DNA of 64,000 bases, taken from contig NZ_JAUEDK010000019.1 of assembly GCF_030385785.1 (NCBI RefSeq), positions 1 through 64,000 of the forward strand. Reading direction: 5' to 3'. Every line of letters begins with the position of its first letter. The first letter of the stretch is position 1. This DNA is from Crenobacter oryzisoli (GTDB lineage Bacteria > Pseudomonadota > Gammaproteobacteria > Burkholderiales > Chromobacteriaceae). A program made the translations under genes and the position numbers. The notes under the pieces were generated by a model that saw only the letters and a list, made by a program, of their open reading frames with translations, was not told the origin of the DNA and made no database searches. Below are positions 1 to 9,452 of the stretch, one piece after another.

Positions 1-1049
1 GGCTATGTCACCGTTAGGTGTGGAAACTTGCCAAGAGCACCATCCAGGAGGGCTGCCGGCGTGCTGATACGGTGGGCGTCAAGGTGTCGGCGCCAGCCCA
101 AGTAGTTGGGTAAGTACTTAGTCGCCACGCCGTGGAAGCGGTTGAGCCACGCGCGTAGGCGACTGTGGTAGGCATTGACGTTCTGAACGTGGTAAGCCCC
201 CCGAACACGGCGACCTGCCTTGAGATTGACCGCCTCATGCGAGATGTTAGCCTCGCGGGCGAAGTACCGGTAGGTGGCATTCCCATCGCTCACCAACAGC
301 ACGTCTTTGTCGAGAACAGCCGGCAAGACCGCTTTGAGTTGTGCCTTGGTCACTTGCCCTTTCCCCGTCACAAAGTCGAGGGTTTGCCCACTGCGGTCGC
401 GGGCGACCAGCACACAGACTTGCTGTTTGGACAAGCCACGCAAACTCGCGACGCCCCCGCGCCGACGCGAGGAGCGCTGCAGGTGGTGGGCGCCTTTTTC
501 CGATTCGAGCAGATAGGTTTCGTCGGCCTCGGTAATGCCGAACAGGCGGGCCGGACGGTCGTCTTTCAGCCAGGCCAGGAAACGGTGACGCCAGCGAAAT
601 GTCGTGTTCCGATGCAGGCCCAGCATCCCGGCTGAGCGGCGCACCGTCAGCGAATCCAGCATCGCCTGGCTGTAGCCGAGCCACTTCTCCCTCCGGCGGA
701 GCCGGGCTAGTGGGGTGTTCGTCAGCGCGTTGAAAGTTCTCTGGCAGCGCCGGCAGCGATACCGCTGCAAACCATGAGCCGTTCCATGCCGGTAGGCCGC
801 GGTGGTCCCGCAATGTGGGCAAGCCTTATCGGCTAGCCGTGACTCAATGAGGGCTCTGCAGCGTTCGGTGTCATCGTGTTCCCGCAATGCATCAGCAAGC
901 CGCTCTCGCTGACGCCTCGTCAGACGGGACACATGGCTCAGCCACCGTTCAAACTCAGTCGCTTTCATCATCTCCCCCGTCGTGATGACCATCAATCTGG
1001 AAGATTAGGTCGCTGAGGAGGCAATTCCACACCTAACGGTGACATAGCC
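1..1049 (-). mobile_element. IS1595-family insertion sequence, complete
   Basis: Positions 1-25 and 1025-1049 are perfect 25-bp terminal inverted repeats (outer end GGCTATGTCACCGTTAGG). They enclose a single transposase gene read on the minus strand. The element starts at the first base of the window, so its left flank and the expected 8-bp target duplication cannot be checked. The base after the right end starts a T-rich stretch (TTTTTATTTGG). The intact ends and unbroken transposase suggest a recent, possibly active copy. Confidence 0.9.
3..971 (-). CDS. IS1595-family (ISXO2-like) transposase
   Basis: The transposase cuts and joins the element's ends. The N-terminal part has a zinc ribbon (CPHCG near residue 50 and CRRC about 15 residues on) typical of IS1595 transposases. 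The catalytic core follows, with acidic residues in ADETY and SDGNATY and the Asn/His-rich segment NVNAYHSRLRAW that supplies the last active-site residue. Length of about 320 residues fits the family. The start is uncertain: ATGATG at 966-971 directly follows a GGGGGAG run, while an upstream ATG at 992 or TTG at 995 would add a few residues. The gene fills nearly the whole element. Confidence 0.88.
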   Translation of the reverse strand: MMKATEFERWLSHVSRLTRRQRERLADALREHDDTERCRALIESRLADKACPHCGTTAAYRHGTAHGLQRYRCRRCQRTFNALTNTPLARLRRREKWLGYSQAMLDSLTVRRSAGMLGLHRNTTFRWRHRFLAWLKDDRPARLFGITEADETYLLESEKGAHHLQRSSRRRGGVASLRGLSKQQVCVLVARDRSGQTLDFVTGKGQVTKAQLKAVLPAVLDKDVLLVSDGNATYRYFAREANISHEAVNLKAGRRVRGAYHVQNVNAYHSRLRAWLNRFHGVATKYLPNYLGWRRHLDAHRISTPAALLDGALGKFPHLTVT

Positions 1050-1138
1050 TTTTTATTTGGCTGAACGGTCAAAAACGGGGTCAGGCAGCCCGACAGGGCA
1101 TTGAAATAGGCCAGGGTTGGTCGAAACAGAGCGGGAAG

Positions 1139-2019
1139 CTAATCCGTCGAGACGACCCGTTGGGCTACCCCGGCGAATGCATCGATCATCTGCGCGACAC
1201 TGTCACCCACAGCCATGCCGCGCACCGTCAGCGCGCAGACCCCCAGCCCTATCGCCGGGCTCAGCGGCCTTGCGACGATGCCGGCCCCACTCGACAGGCT
1301 CGCGGTAAACGGGTCGACCAGCGCCAAGCCGCCGCCCTGCGCCACCAGCTCCCGAGCGATCTGGAAGGTCTGCACGCAGGTGGTGACGGCCGGCGTCACG
1401 CCATGCTGCGCACAGGCGTCGGCAAACAGCCGGCCGATATGGTCGGTCTCGGGAAAGCCGACCGTCGGCGCCCCATCGAACTCGGCGATCGTCATCGGTT
1501 CGGAGGCCGCCGGCGCGATCACAACCAGTTCGGCCCGTGCCAGCACCCACTGTCGATACCGGGATGGTCGGGCGGCTGCAAGGTGAAGCCGACATCCGCC
1601 TCGCGCATCAGCAACGCCTCGACGATCTCGAGGGTATGCTGGGTCGCCAGGTCACACAAGGCATGCGGCTGGCGCCGCCGCCACTGACCGAGCGCTTGCG
1701 GCATCACGCTGACTGCCAACGCCGGCGTCGCCACCACTTTCACCCGCTCTGCCACCCCGCCGCGCAGATTCGTCGCCAGCCGCCGCATGGATTGGACGTT
1801 GGCGTTGAGCTTCTCCACCTCGGCGTACAGCTCGGTCGCCTCCGGCGCCGGGTAGAGCTTCCCTTTCACCCTGTCGAACAGCCGAAAACCCAGCTGCTGC
1901 TCGGCCTGCTGCAGCGCCTTGGTCACCGCCGGCTGCGACACATGTAGCCACTGTGCGGCCGCGCTGATCGAACCGGCCTACATCACCACGCCGAAGATCT
2001 CGATATGGCGAAGCCTCAT
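1139..2019 (-). pseudogene. LysR-family transcriptional regulator, broken
   Basis: Reading from 2019, the N-terminus is MRLRHIEIFGVVM, then an in-frame TAG, then AGSISAAAQWLHVSQPAVTK, the LysR winged helix-turn-helix. The TAG stands where many homologues have a CAG-type codon. The frame then continues to about 1550, where one base shift is needed to pass from the DHPGID segment to VLARAELVV and the rest of the effector-binding domain, ending at 1139. The gene therefore has both a premature amber codon at about codon 14 and a frameshift. Its ATG overlaps the stop of the amidohydrolase gene (ATGA), so it was co-transcribed with it and probably controlled the cluster. Sequencing error is possible for one lesion, less so for both. 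Confidence 0.85.
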
Positions 2020-3215
2020 GCCGGCGGTGCCTCACCACCGAGCTGGGTTTCGGCCAACGCCACCCAGAATGCGGCGCCGACCAGCACATTGTCATCGTTG
2101 AAATCGTAATGCGGGTTGTGCAGCAGACAGCCGCCCTCGCCCGGCCCGTTGCCGATGTAGACGTAGCACCCTGGCACCGCCTGCAGCATATAGGCGAAGT
2201 CCTCTGCTCCCATGCTCGGCGGCTTGTCGAGGAACAGCTTGTCGTCGCCGACCAGCCGGCGCGCCACCTCGCGGCAGTAGCCGGCCTCGCGCTCGTGGTT
2301 GATCGTCGACAGATAGCCGCGCGTGAGCTTCACGATGGCGCGCGCGCCGTGCGCAGCGGCGGTCTGCTCGACCAAGAGCGGCAGGCGCTGCTCCAACAGG
2401 TCGCGCACCTCGGGCTTGAAGTAGCGCATCGTGCCCGACAGCGTGGCGCGCTGCGGCACCACATTGTGCACGGTACCGGCCTGCAGCGTTCCCACCGTCA
2501 CCACCGCCGATTCGAGCGGGTCTAGATTGCGACTGACGATGGTCTGCAGCGCCAGCACCACGTGCGAGGCGACCACAATCGGGTCGACCCCCTTGTGCGG
2601 CCGTGCCGCGTGCGTGCCGACGCCGACGATGTCGATGTCGAAGCGCACCGTGCCCGCCATTACCGGGCCGGCGCGCACCGCCAGCGCCCCCTGCTCCATG
2701 TCGGGCTGGTTATGCATCGCGTAGACGCCATCGACCGGGAAACGCTCAAACAGCCCGTCGGCGATCATTCGCGCCGCGCCGGCGTCCTTTTCCTCGTCGG
2801 GCTGAAAGATAAACTGCACGGTGCCGTCGAAGCGGCGCGTCTGAGCCAGATAGCGCGCCGCCAACAGCAGCATCGCGGTATGGCCGTCATGGCCGCAGGC
2901 GTGCATCACTCCGGCGTGCTGCGACGCGTACGGCTTGTCGGTTTCCTCCTGGATAAGGAGCGCATCCATATCGGCACGCAGACCAATGCTACGCTGGCTG
3001 GTGCCGGCACGCAGCGTGCCGACGAGTCCCGCGCCGCCGATGCCTCGCGTCACCTCGATGCCCCAAGCGGTCAGCAGCTCGGCGACCCGGTCACTGGTGC
3101 GGTATTCCTGTTGCGATAGTTCGGGATACTGGTGCAGCTCGCGACGGAAGGCGATCAGTTCGGGTGCCAGCGGACGCAGTGCCTCGAGCAGCGGATGGAA
3201 AGGTGTGTGAGCCAT
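2016..3215 (-). CDS. M20-family amidohydrolase (N-acyl amino acid / hippurate hydrolase type)
   Basis: This is a zinc-dependent cytosolic hydrolase that releases amino acids from N-acyl or N-benzoyl amino acids or small peptides. The metal-binding motif HACGHDGHT lies near residue 110, DEEKDAGA near 150 and the downstream metal ligand region HNPHYDFND near the C-terminus, all diagnostic of M20D amidohydrolases. Length of 399 residues is normal. I chose the ATG at 3215 because a GGTGA sequence stands seven bases before it; an in-frame TTG at 3230 is less likely. It lies 65 bp after the dipeptide-binding protein gene and overlaps the LysR relic by four bases, so the three form one leftward operon. 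The exact substrate is not known. Confidence 0.85.
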   Translation of the reverse strand: MAHTPFHPLLEALRPLAPELIAFRRELHQYPELSQQEYRTSDRVAELLTAWGIEVTRGIGGAGLVGTLRAGTSQRSIGLRADMDALLIQEETDKPYASQHAGVMHACGHDGHTAMLLLAARYLAQTRRFDGTVQFIFQPDEEKDAGAARMIADGLFERFPVDGVYAMHNQPDMEQGALAVRAGPVMAGTVRFDIDIVGVGTHAARPHKGVDPIVVASHVVLALQTIVSRNLDPLESAVVTVGTLQAGTVHNVVPQRATLSGTMRYFKPEVRDLLEQRLPLLVEQTAAAHGARAIVKLTRGYLSTINHEREAGYCREVARRLVGDDKLFLDKPPSMGAEDFAYMLQAVPGCYVYIGNGPGEGGCLLHNPHYDFNDDNVLVGAAFWVALAETQLGGEAPPA

Positions 3216-3280
3216 TATGTCACCAGGCAAACGCCGGCGGATCGGCCGAAGCCGCCGCCGGCGGTGTTTGAACGCGATGC

Positions 3281-4864
3281 TTATTTGATCGATACGTCTT
3301 CGAAATCGAACGAGCCGTTCGGGTTCATCACGAAGCCCTGCACGTCGCTACGCATCGGGATGTAGATCTTCGAATGCGCGATGGTGATCCACGGCCGCTC
3401 GCGCTTGAAAATCTCCTGCGCCTTCAGGTAGTAGGCGGTGCGCTGGCGCTTGTCGCTGGTTTGCCGCGCCTTCTGCAGCAGCTCATCGAATTCCTTGTTG
3501 CAGAAGCGCTGGCCGTCCTTGCTGACGCTGCACGACAGCGTGCCCCACAGGAAGTCGTCCGGGTCGCCCGAGTCGCTGGTCCAGCCGCTCATGTACACAT
3601 CGTGCTCGCCTTGGGCGGCGCGTTTCAGGTACTCGCCCCATTCATAGCTCTGGATATTCGCCTTCACGCCGATCTTGGCCCAGTCCTGCTGAATCATCTG
3701 CGCCATCAGCTTGCCGTTGGGGTTGGTCGGCCGCTGTACCGGCAGTGCCCACAGGTTCAGCGTGAAGCCGTTCGGATAGCCCGCCTTGGCGAGCAACTGC
3801 TTGGCCTTCTCCGGGTTGTATTCGTTCTTGTTCCTGCCGTTCCAACTCCACACCGACGGCGGGTATGGGTTGATCGCCTGCGTCGCGCCGCCCTTGGGAA
3901 ACATCGCGCGGAACAGCGCATCCCGGTCGATCGCCATGTCGAGCGCCACACGCACATCGCGGTTGGCAAGCTGAGGCCGCTTCAGGTTGTAGGCGAGATA
4001 GGAAATGTTCATCGCCCCAGTCGACACGATCTTGATGCCCGGCACTCCAGCAAGGCCGTCGAGATCGGACTCGCGCACCGCCGCGGCCACCTGGCACTCG
4101 TTGTTTTTGAGCTTCTGCAGCCGCACCTGCGGGTCGGTAACGATCGCGAACACCAAGCTCTGCGTCTTCTGCTTCTTACCCCAGTAGTTCGGGTTGGCCG
4201 CGTAGCGCACCGCCGCATCCTTCGCATAGCTCTTGAACAGATAAGGGCCGGTGCCGATCGGCTTCTGGTTGATGTCAGCGGCGCGGCCTTCGACCAACAG
4301 CTTGCCCGCGTACTCGGCCGACTGCATGCCCGCCCAGCCCATCGCCAGGAAGTTGATGAAAGTCGAGTTGCGCTCCTTCAGGCGCAGCTTGACGGTGTAC
4401 GGGTCCACCTTCTGCACCGACTCCACGCTCTGCGCGATGCCGTAGTCGTTCGGGCCGATCATCTGAGTCCTGAACGCCTTGTTGAATGGCGTCTCCGGAT
4501 TGATCCAACGGGTGACGGTGAACACCACATCGTCGGCGTTGAAGTCGCGGCTAGGCTGGAAGTAATCAGTGCTGTGGAACTTCACTCCGTGGCGCAGATG
4601 GAAAGTGTATTCGAGCCCGTCGTCCGACACTTCCCAACTGGTCGCCAGCGCCGGCTGCAAGGCCGTGCCACCGCGCTTGAACTCGACCAGGCCCTGGAAG
4701 ATCTGGCGGGCGACATTATACGTCGAGGCACTGTCCCACAGCGCCGGATCGAAGCCCTCGGGCGCCGTCTCGGCACAGAACACCAGCGGTTTGGCGGCCA
4801 TGGCAGCAGGCGCGGCCACGCTCACTGCACAAGCCGCCATCAGGGCGGCAAAGCGATGCTTCAT
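3281..4864 (-). CDS. ABC transporter periplasmic dipeptide/oligopeptide-binding protein (DppA type)
   Basis: This SBP family 5 protein would capture dipeptides in the periplasm and pass them to a Dpp/Opp permease. A Sec signal peptide (MKHRFAALMAACAVSVAAP, cleavage after AMA) is followed by the mature start KPLVFCAETAPEGFDPALWD, typical of DppA. Mature features include the family segment NRDVRVALDMAIDRDALF and the C-terminal KIYIPMRSDVQGF. Length of 527 residues is usual. The start at 4864 is set by AAAGGAG eight bases upstream. No permease or ATPase genes lie beside it, so it must use a permease encoded elsewhere. It is divergent from dadA across about 275 bp that should hold both promoters. 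Confidence 0.9.
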   Translation of the reverse strand: MKHRFAALMAACAVSVAAPAAMAAKPLVFCAETAPEGFDPALWDSASTYNVARQIFQGLVEFKRGGTALQPALATSWEVSDDGLEYTFHLRHGVKFHSTDYFQPSRDFNADDVVFTVTRWINPETPFNKAFRTQMIGPNDYGIAQSVESVQKVDPYTVKLRLKERNSTFINFLAMGWAGMQSAEYAGKLLVEGRAADINQKPIGTGPYLFKSYAKDAAVRYAANPNYWGKKQKTQSLVFAIVTDPQVRLQKLKNNECQVAAAVRESDLDGLAGVPGIKIVSTGAMNISYLAYNLKRPQLANRDVRVALDMAIDRDALFRAMFPKGGATQAINPYPPSVWSWNGRNKNEYNPEKAKQLLAKAGYPNGFTLNLWALPVQRPTNPNGKLMAQMIQQDWAKIGVKANIQSYEWGEYLKRAAQGEHDVYMSGWTSDSGDPDDFLWGTLSCSVSKDGQRFCNKEFDELLQKARQTSDKRQRTAYYLKAQEIFKRERPWITIAHSKIYIPMRSDVQGFVMNPNGSFDFEDVSIK

Positions 4865-5139
4865 CCAATTTCTCCTTTGTACTTTTTTATTGGCGGGCCT
4901 TTTGAGCCGCTTCGCCGATTCAAGAGGCCGGCCCACCCCAAATGAATTAATGTGGGACAGGCATAACCCCAAGTCATGGGAAGGCTGTAGAGCTAGAGTA
5001 GCAGCCAAGGGGTTACAGATGTAACACCCGCGTAACAGTCGCCGCCCAGAACCGCAGGTTCTCCCCCTCGTGCATCTTTTCATTGGTCAGCCCTGCAGCG
5101 GCTGCGTACGCTGAAAGTACCTCCCAACGGACTGGCTTC

Positions 5140-6390
5140 ATGGAACGAATCTGCATCATCGGCGGCGGCGTGATAGGCCTGACCAGCGCTTATTATCTGG
5201 CTCAGCGGGGGCTGAGCGTCACCGTGCTCGAGCAGGCCGACGACGTCGCGCAAGCGGCAAGCCGAGCCAACGGCGGGCAGCTCAGCTACAGCTATGTCTC
5301 ACCGCTGGCCGATGCCGGCATGCCGATGAAGGCACTGGGCTGGATGTTGAAGAAGGACGCACCGATGCGTTTGAAGCTGCGCGCCGACCCGCGCCAGTGG
5401 GCGTGGCTGTGGCAGTTCCTGCGTGTTTGCAATGTCGCGGCCAACCGCAGCGGTACCGCTCGCCTCTGGCAGCTGGCGCAGCATAGCCGTGCATTGATGC
5501 AACAATTGCGCGACGAGGGCTTGGAGGGGTATCACTGGCGACGCAACGGCAAACTGGTGATCTTCCGCCAAGCGGCCGGTTTCGAGACGGCACAGCGCCT
5601 GCTCGACTACCAACGCAGCCTCGGCGCCGAACAGCGAGCGCTCGACGGCAACGCGTGCCTCGAACTGGAGCCGGCGTTGCAGAACCAGCGGGGCCGGATC
5701 GCCGGCGGCATCCATACGCCCAGCGAGGAAGTCGCCGACTGCCGGCTGTTCTGCCTGCGACTGAAAGAGCGGATCGCCCTAGAGGGCCTCGATGTGCGCT
5801 TCTGCTTCGGCGAAACCGTGACCGGCTTCGAGTGCAACGGGCAGTGGATCGATGCAGTGTTGACGAAAACGGGTCGCTACGACTGCGACGCTGTGGTGCT
5901 GGCCGCCGGGGTCGGCAGCGTCGCGCTGGGACGGCAGTTGGGTCTGCGTCTGCCGCTCTACCCCCTCAAGGGCTATAGCCTCGACATGCCGCTAGGCAGC
6001 CAAGCGCCCCGCCTCAGCGTCACCGATTTCGACAACAAGGTGCTGTACGCGCCGATCGGCGAGCGGTTGCGGGTAGCCGCAATGGTCGATCTGGTCGGCT
6101 TCGACAACCGAATCGACCGCGGCCGCATCGATACGCTGACCCGGCTGGTCAGGAGCAGCCTGCCGCAAAGCGGCCTGCTTGAGTCGGCTCTCCCGTGGGC
6201 CGGCCTGCGCCCGGCCACCCCGAGCGGCGTGCCGATGATCGGCCGCGCCGGCCCCGACAATCTGTGGCTCAACCTCGGCCACGGCGCGCTGGGCTTCACC
6301 CTGGCGGCCGGCAGCGGCGAACTGCTCGCCCGGCAGCTTCTCGGCCGGCCCATCCCGCCGGGGCTGGACGGCTTGCAGCCGGCGCAGTGA
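5140..6390 (+). CDS. dadA: D-amino acid dehydrogenase (DadA-type FAD oxidoreductase)
   Basis: The enzyme oxidatively deaminates D-amino acids such as D-alanine to 2-oxo acids and feeds electrons to the respiratory chain at the inner membrane. The N-terminus has the FAD dinucleotide-binding signature ICIIGGGVIGLTSAYYLAQR, then the DadA segment NGGQLSYSYVSPLADAGMP. The C-terminus has GLRPATPSGVPMIG and LNLGHGALGFTLAAGSG, the second FAD-contact motif. Length of 416 residues matches DadA. ATG 5140 gives the standard N-terminus; an in-frame extension upstream is not conserved in character. The neighbours that release D-alanine suggest it consumes their product. Confidence 0.9.
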   Translation: MERICIIGGGVIGLTSAYYLAQRGLSVTVLEQADDVAQAASRANGGQLSYSYVSPLADAGMPMKALGWMLKKDAPMRLKLRADPRQWAWLWQFLRVCNVAANRSGTARLWQLAQHSRALMQQLRDEGLEGYHWRRNGKLVIFRQAAGFETAQRLLDYQRSLGAEQRALDGNACLELEPALQNQRGRIAGGIHTPSEEVADCRLFCLRLKERIALEGLDVRFCFGETVTGFECNGQWIDAVLTKTGRYDCDAVVLAAGVGSVALGRQLGLRLPLYPLKGYSLDMPLGSQAPRLSVTDFDNKVLYAPIGERLRVAAMVDLVGFDNRIDRGRIDTLTRLVRSSLPQSGLLESALPWAGLRPATPSGVPMIGRAGPDNLWLNLGHGALGFTLAAGSGELLARQLLGRPIPPGLDGLQPAQ

Positions 6391-6431
6391 TCCCATCGCC
6401 ATCCAGGTCGTGCCTAATCTAGACTGACGAC

Positions 6432-7719
6432 ATGCCCTCATCCCGCCCGCGAGAAACCCCGCTATCGACGAAGCCGCCACTGACATCGGCGACACTCGCC
6501 GACGCGCTGCGCCGTTCTGGACCAGCATTTCGAATCAATCGCCGACCCGCAGGACGGTGGCAGGCCGATACGCCACTTTCCATCGCTCGACCTGGCGCTG
6601 ATCGCCTTTCCGCGTGGCGCCGCACCAGTGTACGCCAACGTGCTGTTCTCACGCGCCTTTCCCGAAGGCATCATCGCCCGCTTTGATTCAGCCAGCTTTG
6701 CGGTCGCCAACGTCCGCTTCCTCGCCGACCAGCAGGATGCCACCGGCAACAGCATCGCCTGGCGAGCCGACAGCGACTGGCTGCGGCTTCGCTGGCGCGC
6801 ACTCAACACGCCGCGCCGCCCCGAATACGACTTTGTCTCCCCTTACCCGGCCTCGCTACTCAAGCTCTTGCCGGCTCTCGGCGTGCTGGAGCTGGTCGCA
6901 GTCGGTCTCTACACCCTGCACAACCCGATTGAGTACGACGGCGAAACCCGCCCGCTGATCGACTGGCTCGACGCGATGATCACGGTCAGCTGCAACCGCG
7001 CCACCAGCGTGTTGACCCGGTTGCTGCACCAGGCTGGCCAGATAACCCGCCGCGACGAGGGCGAGACCCGCAATGCGGTGAATGCGCTGTGCGGGCGGCT
7101 CGGCTTGCCGCTGCTGCGCTTCGACGACACTGCCGCGGACGGCGGCTGGGGAAATACGGCCGGCTCCGGAGTCGGACACATCCACGTCGGCGCCTGGGAC
7201 ATGGCCCGCCTGCTCTGGCTGCTGGACGACGAGGCGCTGATGCCCGACTGGAGGGTCGACGGCGAGCCGGTACAGCGCCCACTCGGCCTGACCGAACGGG
7301 CACTGTTGCGCCATCTACTGCGCAATCAAGGCCTGCACGACATGCTGTCGAGCACGGCGCTAGCCGGGGTACCGGGTTACCCATGCGGCCTGCCTGCTTG
7401 GCTTGCGCCGCGCTGGCTAAGCACTGGCGGTGGTGCGCGGCTCGACGGCAAGACCTACCCTTCAGGAGCTGCCGCTGCCGCATCCGATGCGGAGGTCTAC
7501 TTCGACCACAAGACCGGTCGCACCGAGAATTACGGCAGCGACGCGGGCATCGTGCGCGGCATTCCGGGACGGGCGTCGCGCCACTACATCGTGTCGCTCA
7601 CCAGCAATCTGGGGGAGCGCTATGCCGACCCCGCTTTGGCCCCTGGCTGTTATCCGGTGCAACTGGCTACACTGGGAGCCACCATCGACAATCTGATGAA
7701 ACACTGGCTGGAGCCCTGA
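6432..7719 (+). pseudogene. Beta-lactamase-like serine hydrolase with a frameshift near its start
   Basis: The main frame carries the three motifs of penicillin-recognising serine hydrolases: SLLK (S-x-x-K) in YPASLLKLL, SCN (S-x-N) in ITVSCNRATS, and KTG in DHKTGRTENYG. It is likely a periplasmic or cytosolic amidase, peptidase or beta-lactamase relative; no clear signal peptide is visible. The open main frame starts at 6628, but coding similarity continues upstream as VLDQHFESIADPQDGG to 6514. Before that the sense passes to another frame starting at ATG 6432 (TLADALR), so one extra base near 6513 breaks the gene. Either it is decaying, or translation starts at ATG 6628, or there is a sequencing error. 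The following ldcA-type gene starts at the next base after its stop. Confidence 0.7.
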
Positions 7720-8683
7720 ATGACCCCATCGCCCCTGTTGCGCCCGCTACGCCAAGGCGACACGCTCGCGGTGATCGCACCGGCCGGCCCCGCCTCTGCC
7801 GACCAGGTCGTCCGTGTCGCGCCGTGGCTGGCCGAACAAGGCTACCGCGCCGAGCTGCCACTCGCGCCGGCACCATCTGGCCGGCAGCGATGCGGTGCGC
7901 CTCGACGACCTGCACACCGCCTTTGCCGATCCGCGCTTCGCCGCGGTGCTGTGTCTACGTGGCGGTTACGGCTCCCCGCGCCTGCTCGACGCGATCGATG
8001 TCGATCTGATCGCCGCCCACCCCAAGCCCTTCGTCGGCTATAGCGATCTTACCGCCTTGCACACGCTGTTCAACCAGCAGGCCGGCCTCGTCACGTTTCA
8101 CGGACCGATGCTGACCACCGACCTGCTGCGCTACGACGAGCCACACACGAAACATTCGCTGTGGGCGCAGTTGCGCGGCGAGATCGGAGCCGGCAGCACC
8201 TTGCTTCATCCTGCCGACTACCCACTCATAACGTTGCACGGCGGCGTGGCGCAGGGCCGGCTGGTCGGCGGCAACTTGAGCATGCTGTGCTCAATGCTCG
8301 GCACCCCATGGGCGCTGCAGGCAGACGGCGCCATCCTGTTCCTCGAGGACGTCAACGAGGAGCCATACCGCGTCGACAGGCTGCTCAACCACCTGCGCCT
8401 CGCCGGCGTGCTCGAGCAGCTCAGCGGCGTGCTGCTCGGCGATTTTGCCCAGACCGATCCAGGCAAGCTCGCCGCGCTCGACATGGTCTGGCAGGACTAT
8501 CTCTTGCCCTTGTCCATTCCGGTGCTGGGCGGCTGGCGGGCCGGACATTGCACGCCGAACCTGACGCTGCCGTTCGGCGCACTCGTCACCCTCGATGCCG
8601 ACCGCCAAACACTGCGGCTAGACCAAACCCTATTCACCGCGGAGACCCCGGATGAAACCCGCGCACATCATCATCCCGCTTGA
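7720..8683 (+). pseudogene. ldcA: LD-carboxypeptidase (muramoyltetrapeptide carboxypeptidase, S66), frameshifted
   Basis: LdcA removes the terminal D-alanine from tetrapeptides during murein recycling in the cytosol. The first frame begins MTPSPLLRPLRQGDTLAVIAP and runs in sense to about 7865 (AEQGYRAELPLAP). The second frame carries on with HHLAGSDAVRLDDLHTAF, then LRGGYGSPRLLD and PFVGYSDLTALH, which includes the S66 nucleophile region, then FHGPML, GRLVGGNLSML and LEDVNEEPYRVDR. One base must be gained or lost near 7865 to join them, so the gene as written cannot make a full protein. It abuts the beta-lactamase-like gene and overlaps the dipeptidase gene by 32 bp. Confidence 0.8.
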
Positions 8684-9272
8684 GGCGCTGGCCGGCCACG
8701 ACGAATACGTGACGATCCGCGACATCCCGCATGTTCGGATCGATCTGCGTTACGCCAGCAACAACAACTTCATCGGCCGCGACCTGTACGGCCACTTCGA
8801 CGGCGGCTTCCTGCACCGGCGCGCCGCCACCCAGCTCGCCGAAGCGGCTAGACGGCTGCAACGCTACAAGCCCGGCTGGCACCTCCTGGTGCTCGACGCA
8901 CTGCGCCCCGGCCGGGTGCAGCGCCAACTGTGGGCCGCGGTGGAAGGCACGCCCAAGGAAATCTACGTCGCCAATCCCGACCGGGGCTCGATCCACAGCT
9001 TCGGCATGGCGATCGACCTGACGCTTGAGGACGAAAACGGCGTTGAGCAAGACATGGGCACACCGTTTGACGACTTCACGTTGCTGTCTCACCCGGCCCG
9101 CGAAAAGGAAATGCTCGCCAACGGCAAGCTCAACGCCCAGCAACACGCCAACCGGCTGCTGCTGCGCCGCTGCATGACCGAGGCCGGTTTTGCCACCATC
9201 CCGACCGAATGGTGGCACTTTGACGCGGCCGACAAGGTGATGATCCGCGCCACTTTCCGTCTGGTGGAATAA
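8652..9272 (+). CDS. ddpX: D-alanyl-D-alanine dipeptidase (VanX/DdpX type)
   Basis: This zinc dipeptidase splits D-Ala-D-Ala into two D-alanines. The M15D signature is complete: SIHSFGMAIDLT (S-x-H-x-x-G-x-A-x-D, zinc His and Asp, about residue 117) and EWWHFD (catalytic Glu and zinc His, about residue 190). The arginine in LDALRPGRVQ matches the conserved substrate-contact region. Length of 206 residues is usual and there is no signal peptide, as for cytosolic VanX. Its start overlaps the end of the LdcA frame. With DppA and DadA nearby, it fits use of D-Ala-D-Ala as carbon and nitrogen source, as in the E. coli ddp locus, rather than vancomycin resistance. Confidence 0.9.
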   Translation: MKPAHIIIPLEALAGHDEYVTIRDIPHVRIDLRYASNNNFIGRDLYGHFDGGFLHRRAATQLAEAARRLQRYKPGWHLLVLDALRPGRVQRQLWAAVEGTPKEIYVANPDRGSIHSFGMAIDLTLEDENGVEQDMGTPFDDFTLLSHPAREKEMLANGKLNAQQHANRLLLRRCMTEAGFATIPTEWWHFDAADKVMIRATFRLVE

Positions 9273-9452
9273 GGACACGCCCCATCTGCAGTCAAGAGCC
9301 GCTAACCCGGACAAAATTCGGTAAGACTGCAATCCAGCACAGCAGACCAGCATGACAGAGCAACCATGCTGAAAGGACCTTATTAGCCGCGCCAAAACCG
9401 TATTGAGACGCCCGTGTTATGCTCATGACTTCATCCCGCCCGGAGCCCCGCC

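Noticed and set aside
3374-4945. A 523-codon plus-strand frame opposite the dipeptide-binding protein gene
   Set aside because: High GC content keeps antisense frames open. It has no known motif, while the minus strand has a signal peptide, a ribosome site and DppA-family sequence.
8652-9272. VanX as part of a vancomycin-resistance operon
   Set aside because: No vanH, vanA or vanRS homologue is present; the neighbours are catabolic and match a ddp-like salvage setting.
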